Shown: positions 46,173 through 55,253, counted from the first letter of the stretch. The stretch: DNA of 64,000 bases from Rhodoferax sp. GW822-FHT02A01 (GCF_038784515.1 NZ_CP152376.1:2852001-2916000), one strand, 5' to 3'. Notes: generated by a model from the letters alone, not told the origin. Numbers and translations are program-made.

Positions 46173-47102
46173 ATGAGCACTTCTTTCAAGAGCATTCGGT
46201 ATTTCATAGCGGTGGCCGAATCCGGCTCCATATCGGCGGCAATCCATGAATTGGGCGTATCCCAGTCCGTGGTGTCCCAGGCCATAGCCCAAATTGAGGC
46301 CGACCTGGGCACCTTGCTGTTCGATCGGCGTGCCCGAGGTATGTCACTGACCCATGCGGGTCACCAGTTTCTGCGCCACGCCCATCAAATTGAAGTGGCC
46401 ATGCGCAACGCCAGGGACGCGCTAGCGTCGCGGCCACACACGGTGACTGGTAGTCTCAATATCGGTGTCACCAGCCTGATGGTGGGCTATTACCTGCCGT
46501 TTCTGCTGGACCGATTCAAACGCGTGTTTCCCCGTATCCATGTGCAGATCACCGAAGACCGGAGGGACTATCTGGAGCACCTGCTGGTCAGTGGGGAGCT
46601 GGATGTGGCGTTGATCGTGGTGTCGCAACTGCAGAACTACCGAGCGTTGGAGACGGAAACCATTCTGCGTTCGGGATGGCGTGTGTGGTGCCCGGTCAAT
46701 CACCGGCTTGCAGGAGAAGAAAAGGTGGAGGCGGTGGAGCTGGCGCGGCAACCGCTGGTATTGCTGCAAGTGGATGAGCTGGGTGATGCCGCGACTGCGC
46801 TGTGGAACGCTGCGGGTGATGATCTGAACGTGCTGATCCGCACGTCATCCGTGGAAGCGGTACGCAGTCTGGTGGCAACGGGGGCGGGATGCTCCGTGTT
46901 GCCAGATATGCTGTACCGGCCCTGGTCTTTGGAAGGAGACCGCATAGAAGCCCGCCCGCTGGCCCGCCCGCTGCCGCATCTGGAGGTGGGCCTCGCATGG
47001 CGCAAGGGCGCGGTTCAGCCCGAAGCCCTGAGCAACTTTCTCACCGCCGTGCGGCCCACATTGGACGGACACATGCTGGCCGGCGGAGTTCATCACCGCT
47101 GA
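46173..47102 (+). CDS. LysR family transcriptional regulator divergent from ydcSTUVW
   Basis: A 309-aa regulator with HTH IRYFIAVAESGSISAAIHELGVSQSVVSQAIAQIEADLG and a C-terminal effector domain. I start at MSTSFKS because it aligns with the usual LysR N-terminus; ten codons upstream is an alternative ATG. It faces away from the polyamine operon and likely controls it. In E. coli the neighbour is instead the MocR-type YdcR. Confidence 0.88.
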   Translation: MSTSFKSIRYFIAVAESGSISAAIHELGVSQSVVSQAIAQIEADLGTLLFDRRARGMSLTHAGHQFLRHAHQIEVAMRNARDALASRPHTVTGSLNIGVTSLMVGYYLPFLLDRFKRVFPRIHVQITEDRRDYLEHLLVSGELDVALIVVSQLQNYRALETETILRSGWRVWCPVNHRLAGEEKVEAVELARQPLVLLQVDELGDAATALWNAAGDDLNVLIRTSSVEAVRSLVATGAGCSVLPDMLYRPWSLEGDRIEARPLARPLPHLEVGLAWRKGAVQPEALSNFLTAVRPTLDGHMLAGGVHHR

Positions 47103-47231
47103 GGAGATTGCGTTTGGCGCTCGGTGGCCAAACTGGCTTGTCATGTCCTTTGTCCACAGGGTAAGCAATGCCACCCACCCTGTGATGGTGATGCACTTGG
47201 CTTTCGGGCGCTGTCGGACTACCCGCTGTTG

Positions 47232-47954
47232 CTAACACTGCCCGTACACTGATTTGGCGTCAAACATATAGCCCACACCGCGTATGGTCTTGATCAATTT
47301 CCCGCTTTCGGGGGCGCAGGCCAGCTTTTGACGCAGGCGGGAGACCAGCAGATCGATGTTGCGTTCGTCGGCACCACCGTCATCGTTGCGTACGCATCGG
47401 ATCAACTGTTCACGATGGAACGCCTTGTGGGGTGCATGCAAGAAGGTGCACATCAGGCGGAATTCCGCCTTGGACAACGCCAAGACCATTCCTTCGGGGG
47501 TGTAAAGGCAACGGTTGCTGCAGTGCAATTCCCATCCGTCGAAACAGACGACGCCATCGCTCGTCGTGCTTGCATGCAGTTCCTCCGGCATGGCATGTCG
47601 ACGCATGACAGACTTTATGCGTGACACCAGCTCACGCGGTTCAAAGGGTTTGATCATGTAGTCGTCAGCACCGCTCTCCAATCCCACGATGCGGTCATAT
47701 GGGCTGCTACGGGCGGTTAGCATGATGATGGCCAAATTGGATTGGCGGTATAGCTCGCGTGCCAGGAACAAGCCATCAACGCCGTTCGGCAAGGTCAAAT
47801 CCAGCACGACGAGATGAATGGTGTTTCTTGCCAGCTGCCGATACATCTCCGTGTCGTCCTTGGCACAGTGCACACCATAACCATATCGGGTCAAGTAATC
47901 GGACAGCAACTGTCTAATTTCTTCATCATCGTCAACAATCAGGATTTGCAGCAT
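47232..47954 (-). CDS. OmpR family response regulator (orphan)
   Basis: A 240-aa regulator. The receiver domain has LIVDDDEEIRQLL (acidic pocket), phospho-acceptor Asp in VVLDLTLPN and conserved Lys in MIKPFEP. The C-terminal winged helix has RNDDGGADERNIDLLVSRLRQKL and ends IKTIRGVGYMF. I start at MLQILIVDDD; nine upstream codons are not family-like. No sensor kinase is adjacent. Its promoter region is AT-rich and full of inverted repeats, one arm of which touches the start codon. Confidence 0.88.
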   Translation of the reverse strand: MLQILIVDDDEEIRQLLSDYLTRYGYGVHCAKDDTEMYRQLARNTIHLVVLDLTLPNGVDGLFLARELYRQSNLAIIMLTARSSPYDRIVGLESGADDYMIKPFEPRELVSRIKSVMRRHAMPEELHASTTSDGVVCFDGWELHCSNRCLYTPEGMVLALSKAEFRLMCTFLHAPHKAFHREQLIRCVRNDDGGADERNIDLLVSRLRQKLACAPESGKLIKTIRGVGYMFDAKSVYGQC

Positions 47955-48020
47955 ATATAGCCAATATTTCGCTAACTTCATCTTCTAATCCAGATGATTC
48001 TCTACGCAATACTTGGCTAT

Positions 48021-48084
48021 ATAAATTTCCTAAAGCAATAGAAGATGGGGGAAAAGGTGCCATTTCCTGCTTTAAGAAATTTAT
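48021..48084. repeat. 17-nt inverted repeat, one mismatch
   Basis: ATAAATTTCCTAAAGCA and the reverse complement of TGCTTTAAGAAATTTAT differ at one base and are separated by 30 nt. In RNA this would form a long AT-rich stem in the leader of the minus-strand response regulator. Confidence 0.6.
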
Positions 48085-48182
48085 CTCGAAAGGCCTAGTG
48101 CTCCATGCTGATCTTGGGCATTGATGGTTTCGGGACACCATTTTGGTGATCTGCAGGCATGTATTTCTCTGAGTCAATGGAG

Positions 48183-48224
48183 AGACGACACATTCAAGGT
48201 CGTAGCTAGCTTTGTGTGTCGTCT
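48183..48224. repeat. 10-bp inverted repeat
   Basis: AGACGACACA and TGTGTCGTCT are perfect complements separated by 22 nt that include the palindrome AGCTAGCT. The role is unknown; a transcription stop, a regulator site or a relic of a mobile-element end are all possible. Confidence 0.5.
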
Positions 48225-48424
48225 ATATAGTCAGTTTCTTGAGCGAGACTATGGCACAGCTGAACGCTTCAGGAGCTTCTTGTAGTACATGACGACAAGA
48301 GGCAACCTGCCGACTCTGAGATACTTATATGCGACTTGCAAAGAAAACCATTTGGACAACTTGGTTTGCCATCATTCTTTCAATGCGTTTTCACGCCACT
48401 TGCCCAACATCTTAAGGAGCGACG

Positions 48425-48880
48425 ATGACGGAGATTCGTGAGTACAAGGACTCAACTGACCGCATGCAAATCATTGAACTCTGGCGCACTGTCTTTGGTT
48501 ACGAAACTGCGCACAACGAACCCACCCTGACGATCGCCAAAAAGATCGCAAACAGGGATGGATTGTTTTTTGTTGCGACGGAGGGCACGGGGGTCATTGG
48601 TACCGTCATGGCAGGCTACGACGGGCATAGGGGATGGCTCTACGCCGTTGCTGTACATCCTGAGCGGCAACGGTCTGGGTTGGGGCGCAGACTAGTGCAA
48701 ACTGCCGAAGCTGCCCTTATTGCAGCCGGCTGCATGAAAGTGAACCTTCAGCTGCTTGCTTCGAACGAAGCAACCGCGGCTTTCTACAAGTCGCTTGGCT
48801 ATGTTATCGAGCCGCGTGTGAGCATGGGCAGGATTTTGCATGTCAATGTCCCGCCCACCAATTTAGCGTCTCAACTCTGA
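48425..48880 (+). CDS. GNAT family N-acetyltransferase
   Basis: A 151-aa single-domain GNAT. The acetyl-CoA binding motif A is visible in LYAVAVHPERQRSGLGRRLVQTAEAAL (R/Q-x-x-G-x-G/A), followed by NEATAAFYKSLGY. It resembles YpeA-type acetyltransferases. The substrate is unknown. An SD (AAGGAG) 6 bp before the ATG fixes the start. It lies 27 bp upstream of an MFS exporter on the same strand. Confidence 0.87.
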   Translation: MTEIREYKDSTDRMQIIELWRTVFGYETAHNEPTLTIAKKIANRDGLFFVATEGTGVIGTVMAGYDGHRGWLYAVAVHPERQRSGLGRRLVQTAEAALIAAGCMKVNLQLLASNEATAAFYKSLGYVIEPRVSMGRILHVNVPPTNLASQL

Positions 48881-48907
48881 GTCAGCTGGCTTCCGAGTGG
48901 TGCCCTG

Positions 48908-50122
48908 ATGAGTCTCTATCAAGAGCGCAATTTCAGGCTGTACTCGATCGCCTCCATAACGTCTTGGCTTTGCTTTTTTGTGCAGGGCCTCGCGGTATCC
49001 TGGTTGACATGGAAGCTCTCCCATTCTGCAGGTACGCTCGGTCTGGTCAGTTTCTTGAGTGTTGTTCCCTATTTCATCTTTGGGCCATGGGCCAGTGTTT
49101 TGGCCGACCGGCACAGTCGGCTCAAGATACTGCTTGTTGCATATTTTCTGGCGTTCGTTCAGGGAATGGCGCTTGCAGTGACGTCGTACTTTGAAGTGCT
49201 CAACGTTCCCATGCTGGCCGCGCTTACATTTGCGGAAGGGGCAATTCTCGCCTTCAGTGTGCCCGCCAGTTACGGACTGCTCCCTCGTGCGGTGAGCCGA
49301 GAGAACCTGTCCGCGGCGATTGCGTTCAGCTCTTCATATCGGACACTAGCCATGTTCTTGGGACCTGCACTGGCGGGTGTTCTGCTTGCGAAGTTCCCAG
49401 TCTCCATCTCTTTTCTGGTCAACGCGCTTGCATATCTGCTGTTCTTGGTTGTCCTTGCGAAGATGCGACTCACGAGCCCGGTGGCGCCTGTCGCAAGTTC
49501 TGGAACCAGCGTTCTGGGCGACTACCTGGACGGCTTGAGATATGCGATGAAGCATCCAATGGTCGGTCTCCTGCTTTTACTTACATTTTTCAATGATGGT
49601 CTGCGTGGACTCACCGGCAAACTGATGCCGGTTTTCGCCGACAGGATATTCCCCACTGCCGCATCCAGTGGCTTGGCGCTGCTAGCAGGAGTGACTGGCG
49701 TTGGTGCGGCGCTGGCCTCTATTGCGTTGTCGAGAAGTCGTTCGCACCAAAAGAGCTGGTACATCATCCAGCTGGGCTTTGCATTTGCTGTTGTTACCAC
49801 CATAAGCTTTGTGGCAACCAATAGCATTTGGCAAGCAACCATCAGCAGACTGGTGTTTGGGATAGCAGCTGAATCCACATTGACGTCTACGCTCATCCTT
49901 CTTCAAAGCAATCTGGACGACCGATTCCGAAGCAGGGTTATGGGCAACGCATTCCTGGTTTCGCAAGCTGCATCCTTGGCGCTGATTGGTGTGGGGCCAA
50001 TGTCGGCGTTAATAGGACTTAATCAAGTAATCTATTGTTTTTGCACGCTGGCCACCGTTGCACTCTTCGCATTCTGGTATTCGTTTGGACGCTGGTCTCA
50101 CATTACGACAAATTGGAATTAG
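48908..50122 (+). CDS. MFS transporter (DHA3-type drug/solute exporter)
   Basis: A 404-aa protein with about 11-12 membrane segments. The N-terminal LYQERNFRLYSIASITSWLCFFVQGLAVSW and FGPWASVLADRHSRLKILL (MFS motif A region between segments 2 and 3) mark it as an MFS_3/macrolide-efflux-type exporter. It follows a GNAT gene closely and may export what the enzyme modifies or be an independent resistance gene. Confidence 0.85.
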   Translation: MSLYQERNFRLYSIASITSWLCFFVQGLAVSWLTWKLSHSAGTLGLVSFLSVVPYFIFGPWASVLADRHSRLKILLVAYFLAFVQGMALAVTSYFEVLNVPMLAALTFAEGAILAFSVPASYGLLPRAVSRENLSAAIAFSSSYRTLAMFLGPALAGVLLAKFPVSISFLVNALAYLLFLVVLAKMRLTSPVAPVASSGTSVLGDYLDGLRYAMKHPMVGLLLLLTFFNDGLRGLTGKLMPVFADRIFPTAASSGLALLAGVTGVGAALASIALSRSRSHQKSWYIIQLGFAFAVVTTISFVATNSIWQATISRLVFGIAAESTLTSTLILLQSNLDDRFRSRVMGNAFLVSQAASLALIGVGPMSALIGLNQVIYCFCTLATVALFAFWYSFGRWSHITTNWN

Positions 50123-50295
50123 TCGTTACGCATATGAATTGGGAGTTGTGCGAGTTCAAGAGTCGCTTCGCAATGTTTTCGGACTCCAGTACGATGCCAC
50201 TGAAAATTTTTTGGCGATTGCGGTAACTGAGAACCTTTGCTTGCCCGATCGTTGCATCTAATTGCACCCTGAATTCAACACAAAAGGAGATGGCG

Positions 50296-50961
50296 ATGAC
50301 ACACATGAGATGGCCTACCGTTGCAGATATGGAAGCGATGGTGCCTGCGCCGCAGGGCTACAGCCTTGAGTTTCTTCACCGTAAGGACATTCTCACCATC
50401 ATCGAATTAATCAAGTCATGGCATCCCTCAGTGTCTGTTGGAGCTTCCGCTCCGTATTCACGAGAGGCCTTCTATCTTAAGGAAGTGTCCCTACGTGGAG
50501 AATCAGAAACTGACGTCGCGGTATGCGTTATCAGAAAGGGCGAGGAGGTGATCGGGATGTCAGCCAATGCGAGAGACCAGGATACCCTGACGATTCAGAA
50601 CCGTTTGACCGTCATCTGTCCTGCGCACCGGAAAGGCGGTGTGTTTCACTGGCTCTTCCAACTTCTAGAACCAGTCGGCAGGGCAATGGGTTGTGAGTAT
50701 TCCTACGCAATGGTTACATTGCACTATCCACCCGTCCAAATGCTCTGTGAGCAATTTGGCTACCAGTTAGCCGGCATCGTGCCCGGGTTTGACAGGGAAC
50801 TTGTCGCACCGGGCGTTGTTAAGCGGGTGTACGAGGCCCTTTACGCAAAGCCGCTTGTTGCTGAGGCCGAATTGCTGTTCCCGGACAAAAGACAGCTCCT
50901 TCCAAAGGTTGCTGCATTATTGGATCAGCTTTATCCTGTCGCTGCAAAACAGCAGTCCTGA
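50296..50961 (+). CDS. GNAT-like N-acetyltransferase protein
   Basis: A 221-aa protein with a divergent acetyltransferase-like fold: VICPAHRKGGVFHWLFQLLEPVGRAMGCEYSYAMVTLHYPPVQMLCEQFGY resembles motifs A and B of GNATs (R-K-G-G for CoA, then an FY-like segment). I choose the second ATG (MTHMRW) because AAGGAG directly touches the first ATG and is better spaced for the second. The function is unknown; it sits with another GNAT, an MFS and an SMR gene. Confidence 0.65.
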   Translation: MTHMRWPTVADMEAMVPAPQGYSLEFLHRKDILTIIELIKSWHPSVSVGASAPYSREAFYLKEVSLRGESETDVAVCVIRKGEEVIGMSANARDQDTLTIQNRLTVICPAHRKGGVFHWLFQLLEPVGRAMGCEYSYAMVTLHYPPVQMLCEQFGYQLAGIVPGFDRELVAPGVVKRVYEALYAKPLVAEAELLFPDKRQLLPKVAALLDQLYPVAAKQQS

Positions 50962-51165
50962 AATCGGCGTGCGTTCGGACGCACACAACATTCCTCAGAC
51001 GGTAATTGCGGTACCTAACGTTGGCCAATTCCGACCGGTCGCGACTGGTAAATTTGGACCGGAAGCGGTCCTTTTGTGCGCTCCAAAGCGGACCTCTACG
51101 CATCTAAGTAACTGTGTAAAGTCCAGCGTCGGCAGTGCCATTTGGTTCCTATGTGGAGATGTAAT

Positions 51166-51510
51166 GTGTTTACGGTTTCTTCGCCAGCGCTTGCGTGGGT
51201 CGTTATATTTTTTTCTGGTTCACTTGAAATAGTGTTTTCTATTTCGATGAAGTTCTCGGATGGCTACAGTCGCCCGTTTTACAGCGCTGTATCCGTCTGT
51301 TCAGCAGTTTTAAGCGTTTGGCTTGTGAGCACTACGCTTGAGATTCTTCCAATTGGAACTGCCTATGCAGTTTGGGCGGGTATTGGAGCTGCTGGAACGG
51401 CGCTTATAGGTGTGCTTTGGCTGGGCGAGCCTGCAACACTTATGCGCTTTATCTGTATCGGCGCGGTAGTGGCAGGCATAGTTGGCTTGCAGCTTATTGG
51501 GACAGCGTAG
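51166..51510 (+). CDS. Small multidrug resistance (SMR/EmrE family) transporter
   Basis: A 114-aa protein with four membrane segments. The essential Glu in segment 1 is in FFSGSLEIVFSISMKFSDGYSR, and TLEILPIGTAYAVWAGIGAAGTALIG with LGEPATLMRFICIGAVVAGIVGLQ are classic SMR segments. I use GTG as start: GGAGA lies 6 bp upstream and the length matches SMR proteins. An ATG five codons upstream is the alternative. It exports cationic drugs or guanidinium-type compounds. Confidence 0.82.
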   Translation: MFTVSSPALAWVVIFFSGSLEIVFSISMKFSDGYSRPFYSAVSVCSAVLSVWLVSTTLEILPIGTAYAVWAGIGAAGTALIGVLWLGEPATLMRFICIGAVVAGIVGLQLIGTA

Positions 51511-51553
51511 AGCACGCTCATTGCCTCTATTGCTGAGAAAAAAACTGAGACCG

Positions 51554-52180
51554 CTATCGCGGCATCTTCTCGAAGTCGCTCAATGCGGCAGCTTGGAAGG
51601 CGAGCAGGGTTTCACAGTGTTCGGCCAGGGTGATCAGTGCAGCGTGTGCGGTGGGTGACAACACTTGGTCCATCCGATCTCGCATGTACCAGATCAGCGT
51701 GGTGATCATGACATCGGCATGGGTGAGCGTTGCCCCGCAGGCATAGGGTGTGGCAAGGCGCCGTGTCAGTTCATCGAGGCCAGCGCGGGCCTGTCCAAGG
51801 CAACGGTCAAGCCAGTCGGCGCTTCGATGTTCGGTGGAATGGAAATGCCTCTCATAGACCACAGCCGCGATCTTTTCGAGGGTGCCTTGTGCCAATGCCG
51901 TCATTTGGAGGACGCGTCGGCGTGTGGGGCCGGAGGCGGGAATCAGCGCCGCATCGCCCACCTGTTCGTCGAGATGATCAAGGATGGCGGCGCTGTCGAT
52001 CAGCACCTCGCCATCGTCAAGGACGAGGGCTGGAATGCGGGTTAAGGGACTGATCTTTCCCACTGCCGCCGCATCGCCAAAAATTGAGCGGGTGTCGCGA
52101 GTGAAGGGTATGCGGTAGTGATGCAGCGCAATAGCGACGCGGCGGGTGACGGGGCTGTCATATTGGCCGACGAGGATCAT
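51554..52180 (-). CDS. Glutathione S-transferase family protein
   Basis: A 208-aa GST. The N-terminal thioredoxin-like half is MILVGQYDSPVTRRVAIALHHYRIPF with ARIPALVLDDGEVLIDSAAILDHLDE-type glutathione-binding residues (conserved cis-Pro in TRIPALVL, ES-like DS). A helical C-terminal domain follows. I start at MILVGQ; the upstream open frame lacks GST features. The substrate is unknown. Confidence 0.88.
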   Translation of the reverse strand: MILVGQYDSPVTRRVAIALHHYRIPFTRDTRSIFGDAAAVGKISPLTRIPALVLDDGEVLIDSAAILDHLDEQVGDAALIPASGPTRRRVLQMTALAQGTLEKIAAVVYERHFHSTEHRSADWLDRCLGQARAGLDELTRRLATPYACGATLTHADVMITTLIWYMRDRMDQVLSPTAHAALITLAEHCETLLAFQAAALSDFEKMPR

Positions 52181-52673
52181 GGACGGTTCCCTATGTATTG
52201 GAATTTCAAATGCGATTTTCAAGGAGCCCTGAATGTATCCGGTGACGCACAAAAACCATTCTGCGCAACAGCCATTACGCGCAAGCTTGATCTGTGAGCG
52301 TGCAAGAAAGTGGGTGAATTTGCCGACTTGCAATAGTCGTTGACCGATGTCAGTAGGGTGGGCAAAGCTGCCATTTTGCGATTTGTCACGTATGTTGGGT
52401 CTTGGCCTACTCCTGGATTGGAGACCCCTAGTAGGTTTGCTCCGCAGTTGCCTTTCATACCGGCAAGGACTGGGCCAGAAAACAGTCATTCCGATTTGCC
52501 AAATTGAGAATTTTTTCACAATATGCAATGTAGTTCCAATGTTAAATGGAACCTGATCAACTTTTGCTTTGAGTCGCGCCAACTCCCTTAGTTCCTGAGC
52601 GAAGTTAGGTTTAAATGGTATCTAAAACAAAATTTTGACGTTTTTGCTTACTGAGTAGTGGTTCAGAAGACTC
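52181..52673. other. 493-bp gene-free region
   Basis: This stretch lies between the start of the GST gene and the start of the broken hybrid kinase. Short open frames exist on both strands (for example 52347-52556 plus and 52219-52458 minus), but neither has a good start or a recognisable fold. I see no RNA gene or mobile-element end. Confidence 0.5.
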
Positions 52674-54245
52674 ATGACGGCGCGAGAATTTGGAGACACG
52701 TTGGAATACGCATACACCCCTGCAGCTCGTGACGAAAATGAGGACGAGCGACTGAAGGCTCTGCGCAGCCTTGATGTACTTGACTCCGAACCCGAGGCGG
52801 AATTTGACGCCTTGGTAAGGGTGGCATCCTTGATTTGCGAAGTTCCTGTGTCGCTTATTAGTTTGGTGGATTCGCAACGCCAATGGTTTAAAGCAGAGGT
52901 AGGGTTGCCAGGCGTGTCTCAAACGTCGCGCGACATTGCATTCTGTGCTCATGCCATCCTTGGAGACGATATTTTCGAGGTAGAGGATGCGGCCCAAGAC
53001 GGTAGATTTGCCCACAATCCTTTGGTGGAGGCAAGCCCTCATATCCGCTTTTACGCCGGGTGTCCTATACGGTTGAGCAGTGGATTCAATGTGGGAACAT
53101 TGTGTGTAATTGATCAAAAGCCAAATAAGCTGACTTCAACGCAGCGCGAGGTATTAAGCCAACTGGCAGTAGCTGCAAGTCGAGCACTTGAAGGGAGGCG
53201 ATCCCATCTTGAGCTAAAGCGCCAACAAGATGAACGTCACAACATGTATGAGTCAACACCGGCCATGTTGTACTCCATCGAGCCGAACGGAACAATCGCT
53301 TCAATCAACAGCGCATTTGCGAGTAGATTGGGATTTCGCTGTGAAGAAATGTTGGGAGCGAAGCTTTCTGAATTCATGACGCCTGAATCAGCGAAATTCG
53401 GGCTTGAGGTTGGACTACCTCGGTTGCTATCACAGGGCCTTGTTAAGGAAGTTCCATATCAATTTGTTACCCGTCAGGGAGAGGTGGTTGACACCCTGGT
53501 GTCTGCTGTTCTCCAGCGTGATGCCACAGGTGTGCCAATTTACAGCCTTTCCACGGTAGAAGATGTTACCCAGCGATTAAAGGTTGAGCGCGAGCTGCAC
53601 CTGGAGCGTCGACACTTAGAGAACATCATCAAGGGAACCAATGCAGGAACCTGGGAGTTAGACCTTGTAACTGGAGAAGACAAGGTCAATGAGCTTTACG
53701 CACAGATGCTTGGCTACGATGTCCCAACGATAGTTGCAAAAATCGCAGGACGTTTCCAGAACATTGTTCATTCCGAAGACCGAGAGCAAGTGGAAGCACA
53801 TTGGGAGTCCCACATCAATGGTTTGACGGACGCTTACGAGGCGGAGTTTCGTGTACAGCATCGTAGTGGTCACTGGATCTGGATACTGAGTCGTGGACGA
53901 GTCGGCGAGCGTGATGAAGGCGGTAAGGCGCTCAATATTTCTGGCATTCATCTAGACATTTCTGCTCGTCGTAATGCGATTGACGTTGCAAATCGTGCTT
54001 TGCATGATTTGCAGAATACGTTAAATGCCATTCCTTCTATGGTTGGTTATTGGGATAAAGAATTAAAAAATCGATTCGCAAACAACGCATATGCGGATTG
54101 GTTTGGTGTAGACCCTAGCCAGATTCAGGGAATGCACATTTCTCAAGTTCTTGGGCCTGAACTGTATGCGTTGAACTTACCCCGATTGGAGGCAGACCTT
54201 GAACGGGGTTCTTGTCAAACCCTTCACCACGTCAATGTTGGTTGA
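52674..54245 (+). CDS. GAF/PAS sensor N-terminal fragment of a disrupted hybrid histidine kinase
   Basis: A 523-aa reading frame with a GAF domain (about residues 25-175, starting ERLKALRSLDVLDSEPEAEFD), then three PAS domains (from about 195, 310 and 445). The third PAS breaks off after LPRLEADLERG, and the final residues (SCQTLHHVNVG) are read out of frame through sequence that encodes a receiver-domain end in the +1 frame. No HisKA or HATPase_c domain follows, so the product cannot be a kinase. The lower GC and codon use differ from the core genes. Confidence 0.75.
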   Translation: MTAREFGDTLEYAYTPAARDENEDERLKALRSLDVLDSEPEAEFDALVRVASLICEVPVSLISLVDSQRQWFKAEVGLPGVSQTSRDIAFCAHAILGDDIFEVEDAAQDGRFAHNPLVEASPHIRFYAGCPIRLSSGFNVGTLCVIDQKPNKLTSTQREVLSQLAVAASRALEGRRSHLELKRQQDERHNMYESTPAMLYSIEPNGTIASINSAFASRLGFRCEEMLGAKLSEFMTPESAKFGLEVGLPRLLSQGLVKEVPYQFVTRQGEVVDTLVSAVLQRDATGVPIYSLSTVEDVTQRLKVERELHLERRHLENIIKGTNAGTWELDLVTGEDKVNELYAQMLGYDVPTIVAKIAGRFQNIVHSEDREQVEAHWESHINGLTDAYEAEFRVQHRSGHWIWILSRGRVGERDEGGKALNISGIHLDISARRNAIDVANRALHDLQNTLNAIPSMVGYWDKELKNRFANNAYADWFGVDPSQIQGMHISQVLGPELYALNLPRLEADLERGSCQTLHHVNVG

Positions 54246-55122
54246 AGAGGTGGTAGAGGCATCTTCAGAAAAATCTACCTTGCTTAGGTCGACTAACGGA
54301 CGAAGCAGCTTGAGACAATTGGCGGGAATGCGCATTCTGGTGGTAGAGGACAACTTGATCAATCAGCAGGTTGCCGATGAGTTGTTAACGGCTGAAGGTG
54401 CGATCGTATCGCTGGCGGCGAATGGACAACTTGCTGTTGAGGCTGTTGCCTCTGCAGCACCTCAGTTTGATGCGATTCTGATGGACATCCAGATGCCCGT
54501 ACTTGATGGCTATTCTGCGACAAAGATAATTCGTGAAGAATTGGAACTTAAGGAGTTGCCCATCATTGCGATGTCCGCCAACGTAATGGCATCTGATCGT
54601 GAAGCATGCCTTGCAGCTGGCATGAATGACCACGTTGGTAAACCCTTTGACATCAGCAATTTGGTTTCGATACTCATTCGCAACGATAAACATCGCTCCG
54701 CTGAAAATGAATGGATTGATCCACGCCCAACCGCTGATCAGAGGCTGGTGCTTGAAGATATACCAGGTCTGGATATGCGATTGGCTCTAGGAAGAATGTC
54801 TGGCAATCGGGCCCTTTACACACGAACTGCACAGGACTTCATAAGGATCTTGGATAGTCTGATCCCCGAGTTGAAGCAAAAGCATTCTTCCGGAGATAGC
54901 CAGCAAGTAATTATGCGACTCCATACCCTTAAAGGTAATGCAGGAACGCTTGGGGCGAGCCAGCTTGCGGCACAAGCTGCTGAGCTTGAAATTCAATACA
55001 AGTCGAATAACTGGATACCGGACTTCGGCGGACGCATGGATGAATTGGCGCCTGTTATCAAGACCACTAAGGCCAAGTTGTTGGACGCCATTCATAGTCT
55101 GTTGTCACCGAATGCACCTTAA
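54199..55122 (+). CDS. Receiver-Hpt C-terminal fragment of the disrupted hybrid histidine kinase
   Basis: About 307 aa. The first residues (NGVLVKPFTTSMLVEEV) are the C-terminal end of one receiver domain. A complete second receiver follows, with ILVVEDNLINQQVADELL, phospho-acceptor in AILMDIQMPVLDGYSA, and VGKPFD. An Hpt domain then carries the phosphoryl His in MRLHTLKGNAGTLG. The TTG at the beginning is merely the frame limit, not a likely natural start. It overlaps the upstream fragment by 47 bp in another frame. Confidence 0.7.
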   Translation: MNGVLVKPFTTSMLVEEVVEASSEKSTLLRSTNGRSSLRQLAGMRILVVEDNLINQQVADELLTAEGAIVSLAANGQLAVEAVASAAPQFDAILMDIQMPVLDGYSATKIIREELELKELPIIAMSANVMASDREACLAAGMNDHVGKPFDISNLVSILIRNDKHRSAENEWIDPRPTADQRLVLEDIPGLDMRLALGRMSGNRALYTRTAQDFIRILDSLIPELKQKHSSGDSQQVIMRLHTLKGNAGTLGASQLAAQAAELEIQYKSNNWIPDFGGRMDELAPVIKTTKAKLLDAIHSLLSPNAP

Positions 55123-55253
55123 CGTGAGACGTCACTGAAGCTATTGCAACAGAGTTTAAGAGTGTAATTTGCACCATAATAAGCACGCGCCCTACCGCCA
55201 TCTGGCAACGGATTGGCCACTTACCCATTCTTTGCAATGCAAACCTGAACCCA

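Larger units (their letters stand above)
47955..48424. other. AT-rich 470-bp gene-free region with inverted repeats
   Basis: No convincing gene is seen. The stretch is AT-richer than the flanks. It contains an 11-bp inverted pair (TATATAGCCAA at 47954-47964, TTGGCTATATA at 48013-48023), a 17-nt pair with one mismatch (48021-48037 and 48068-48084) and a 10-bp pair (48183-48192 and 48215-48224). It lies between divergent regulator and GNAT genes, so it must hold both promoters. Confidence 0.6.

Noticed and set aside
47932..48177. 81-aa minus-strand open frame upstream of the response regulator
   Set aside because: It runs through the inverted-repeat leader, overlaps the regulator start and shows no protein-like pattern.
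48183..48224. Possible insertion-sequence terminal repeats
   Set aside because: The arms are only 22 nt apart, with no transposase and no flanking target duplication seen.
52181..52582. N-terminal extension of the GST open frame
   Set aside because: GST homology begins exactly at MILVGQYDSP; the extension has no SD-supported start and reads like non-coding sequence.
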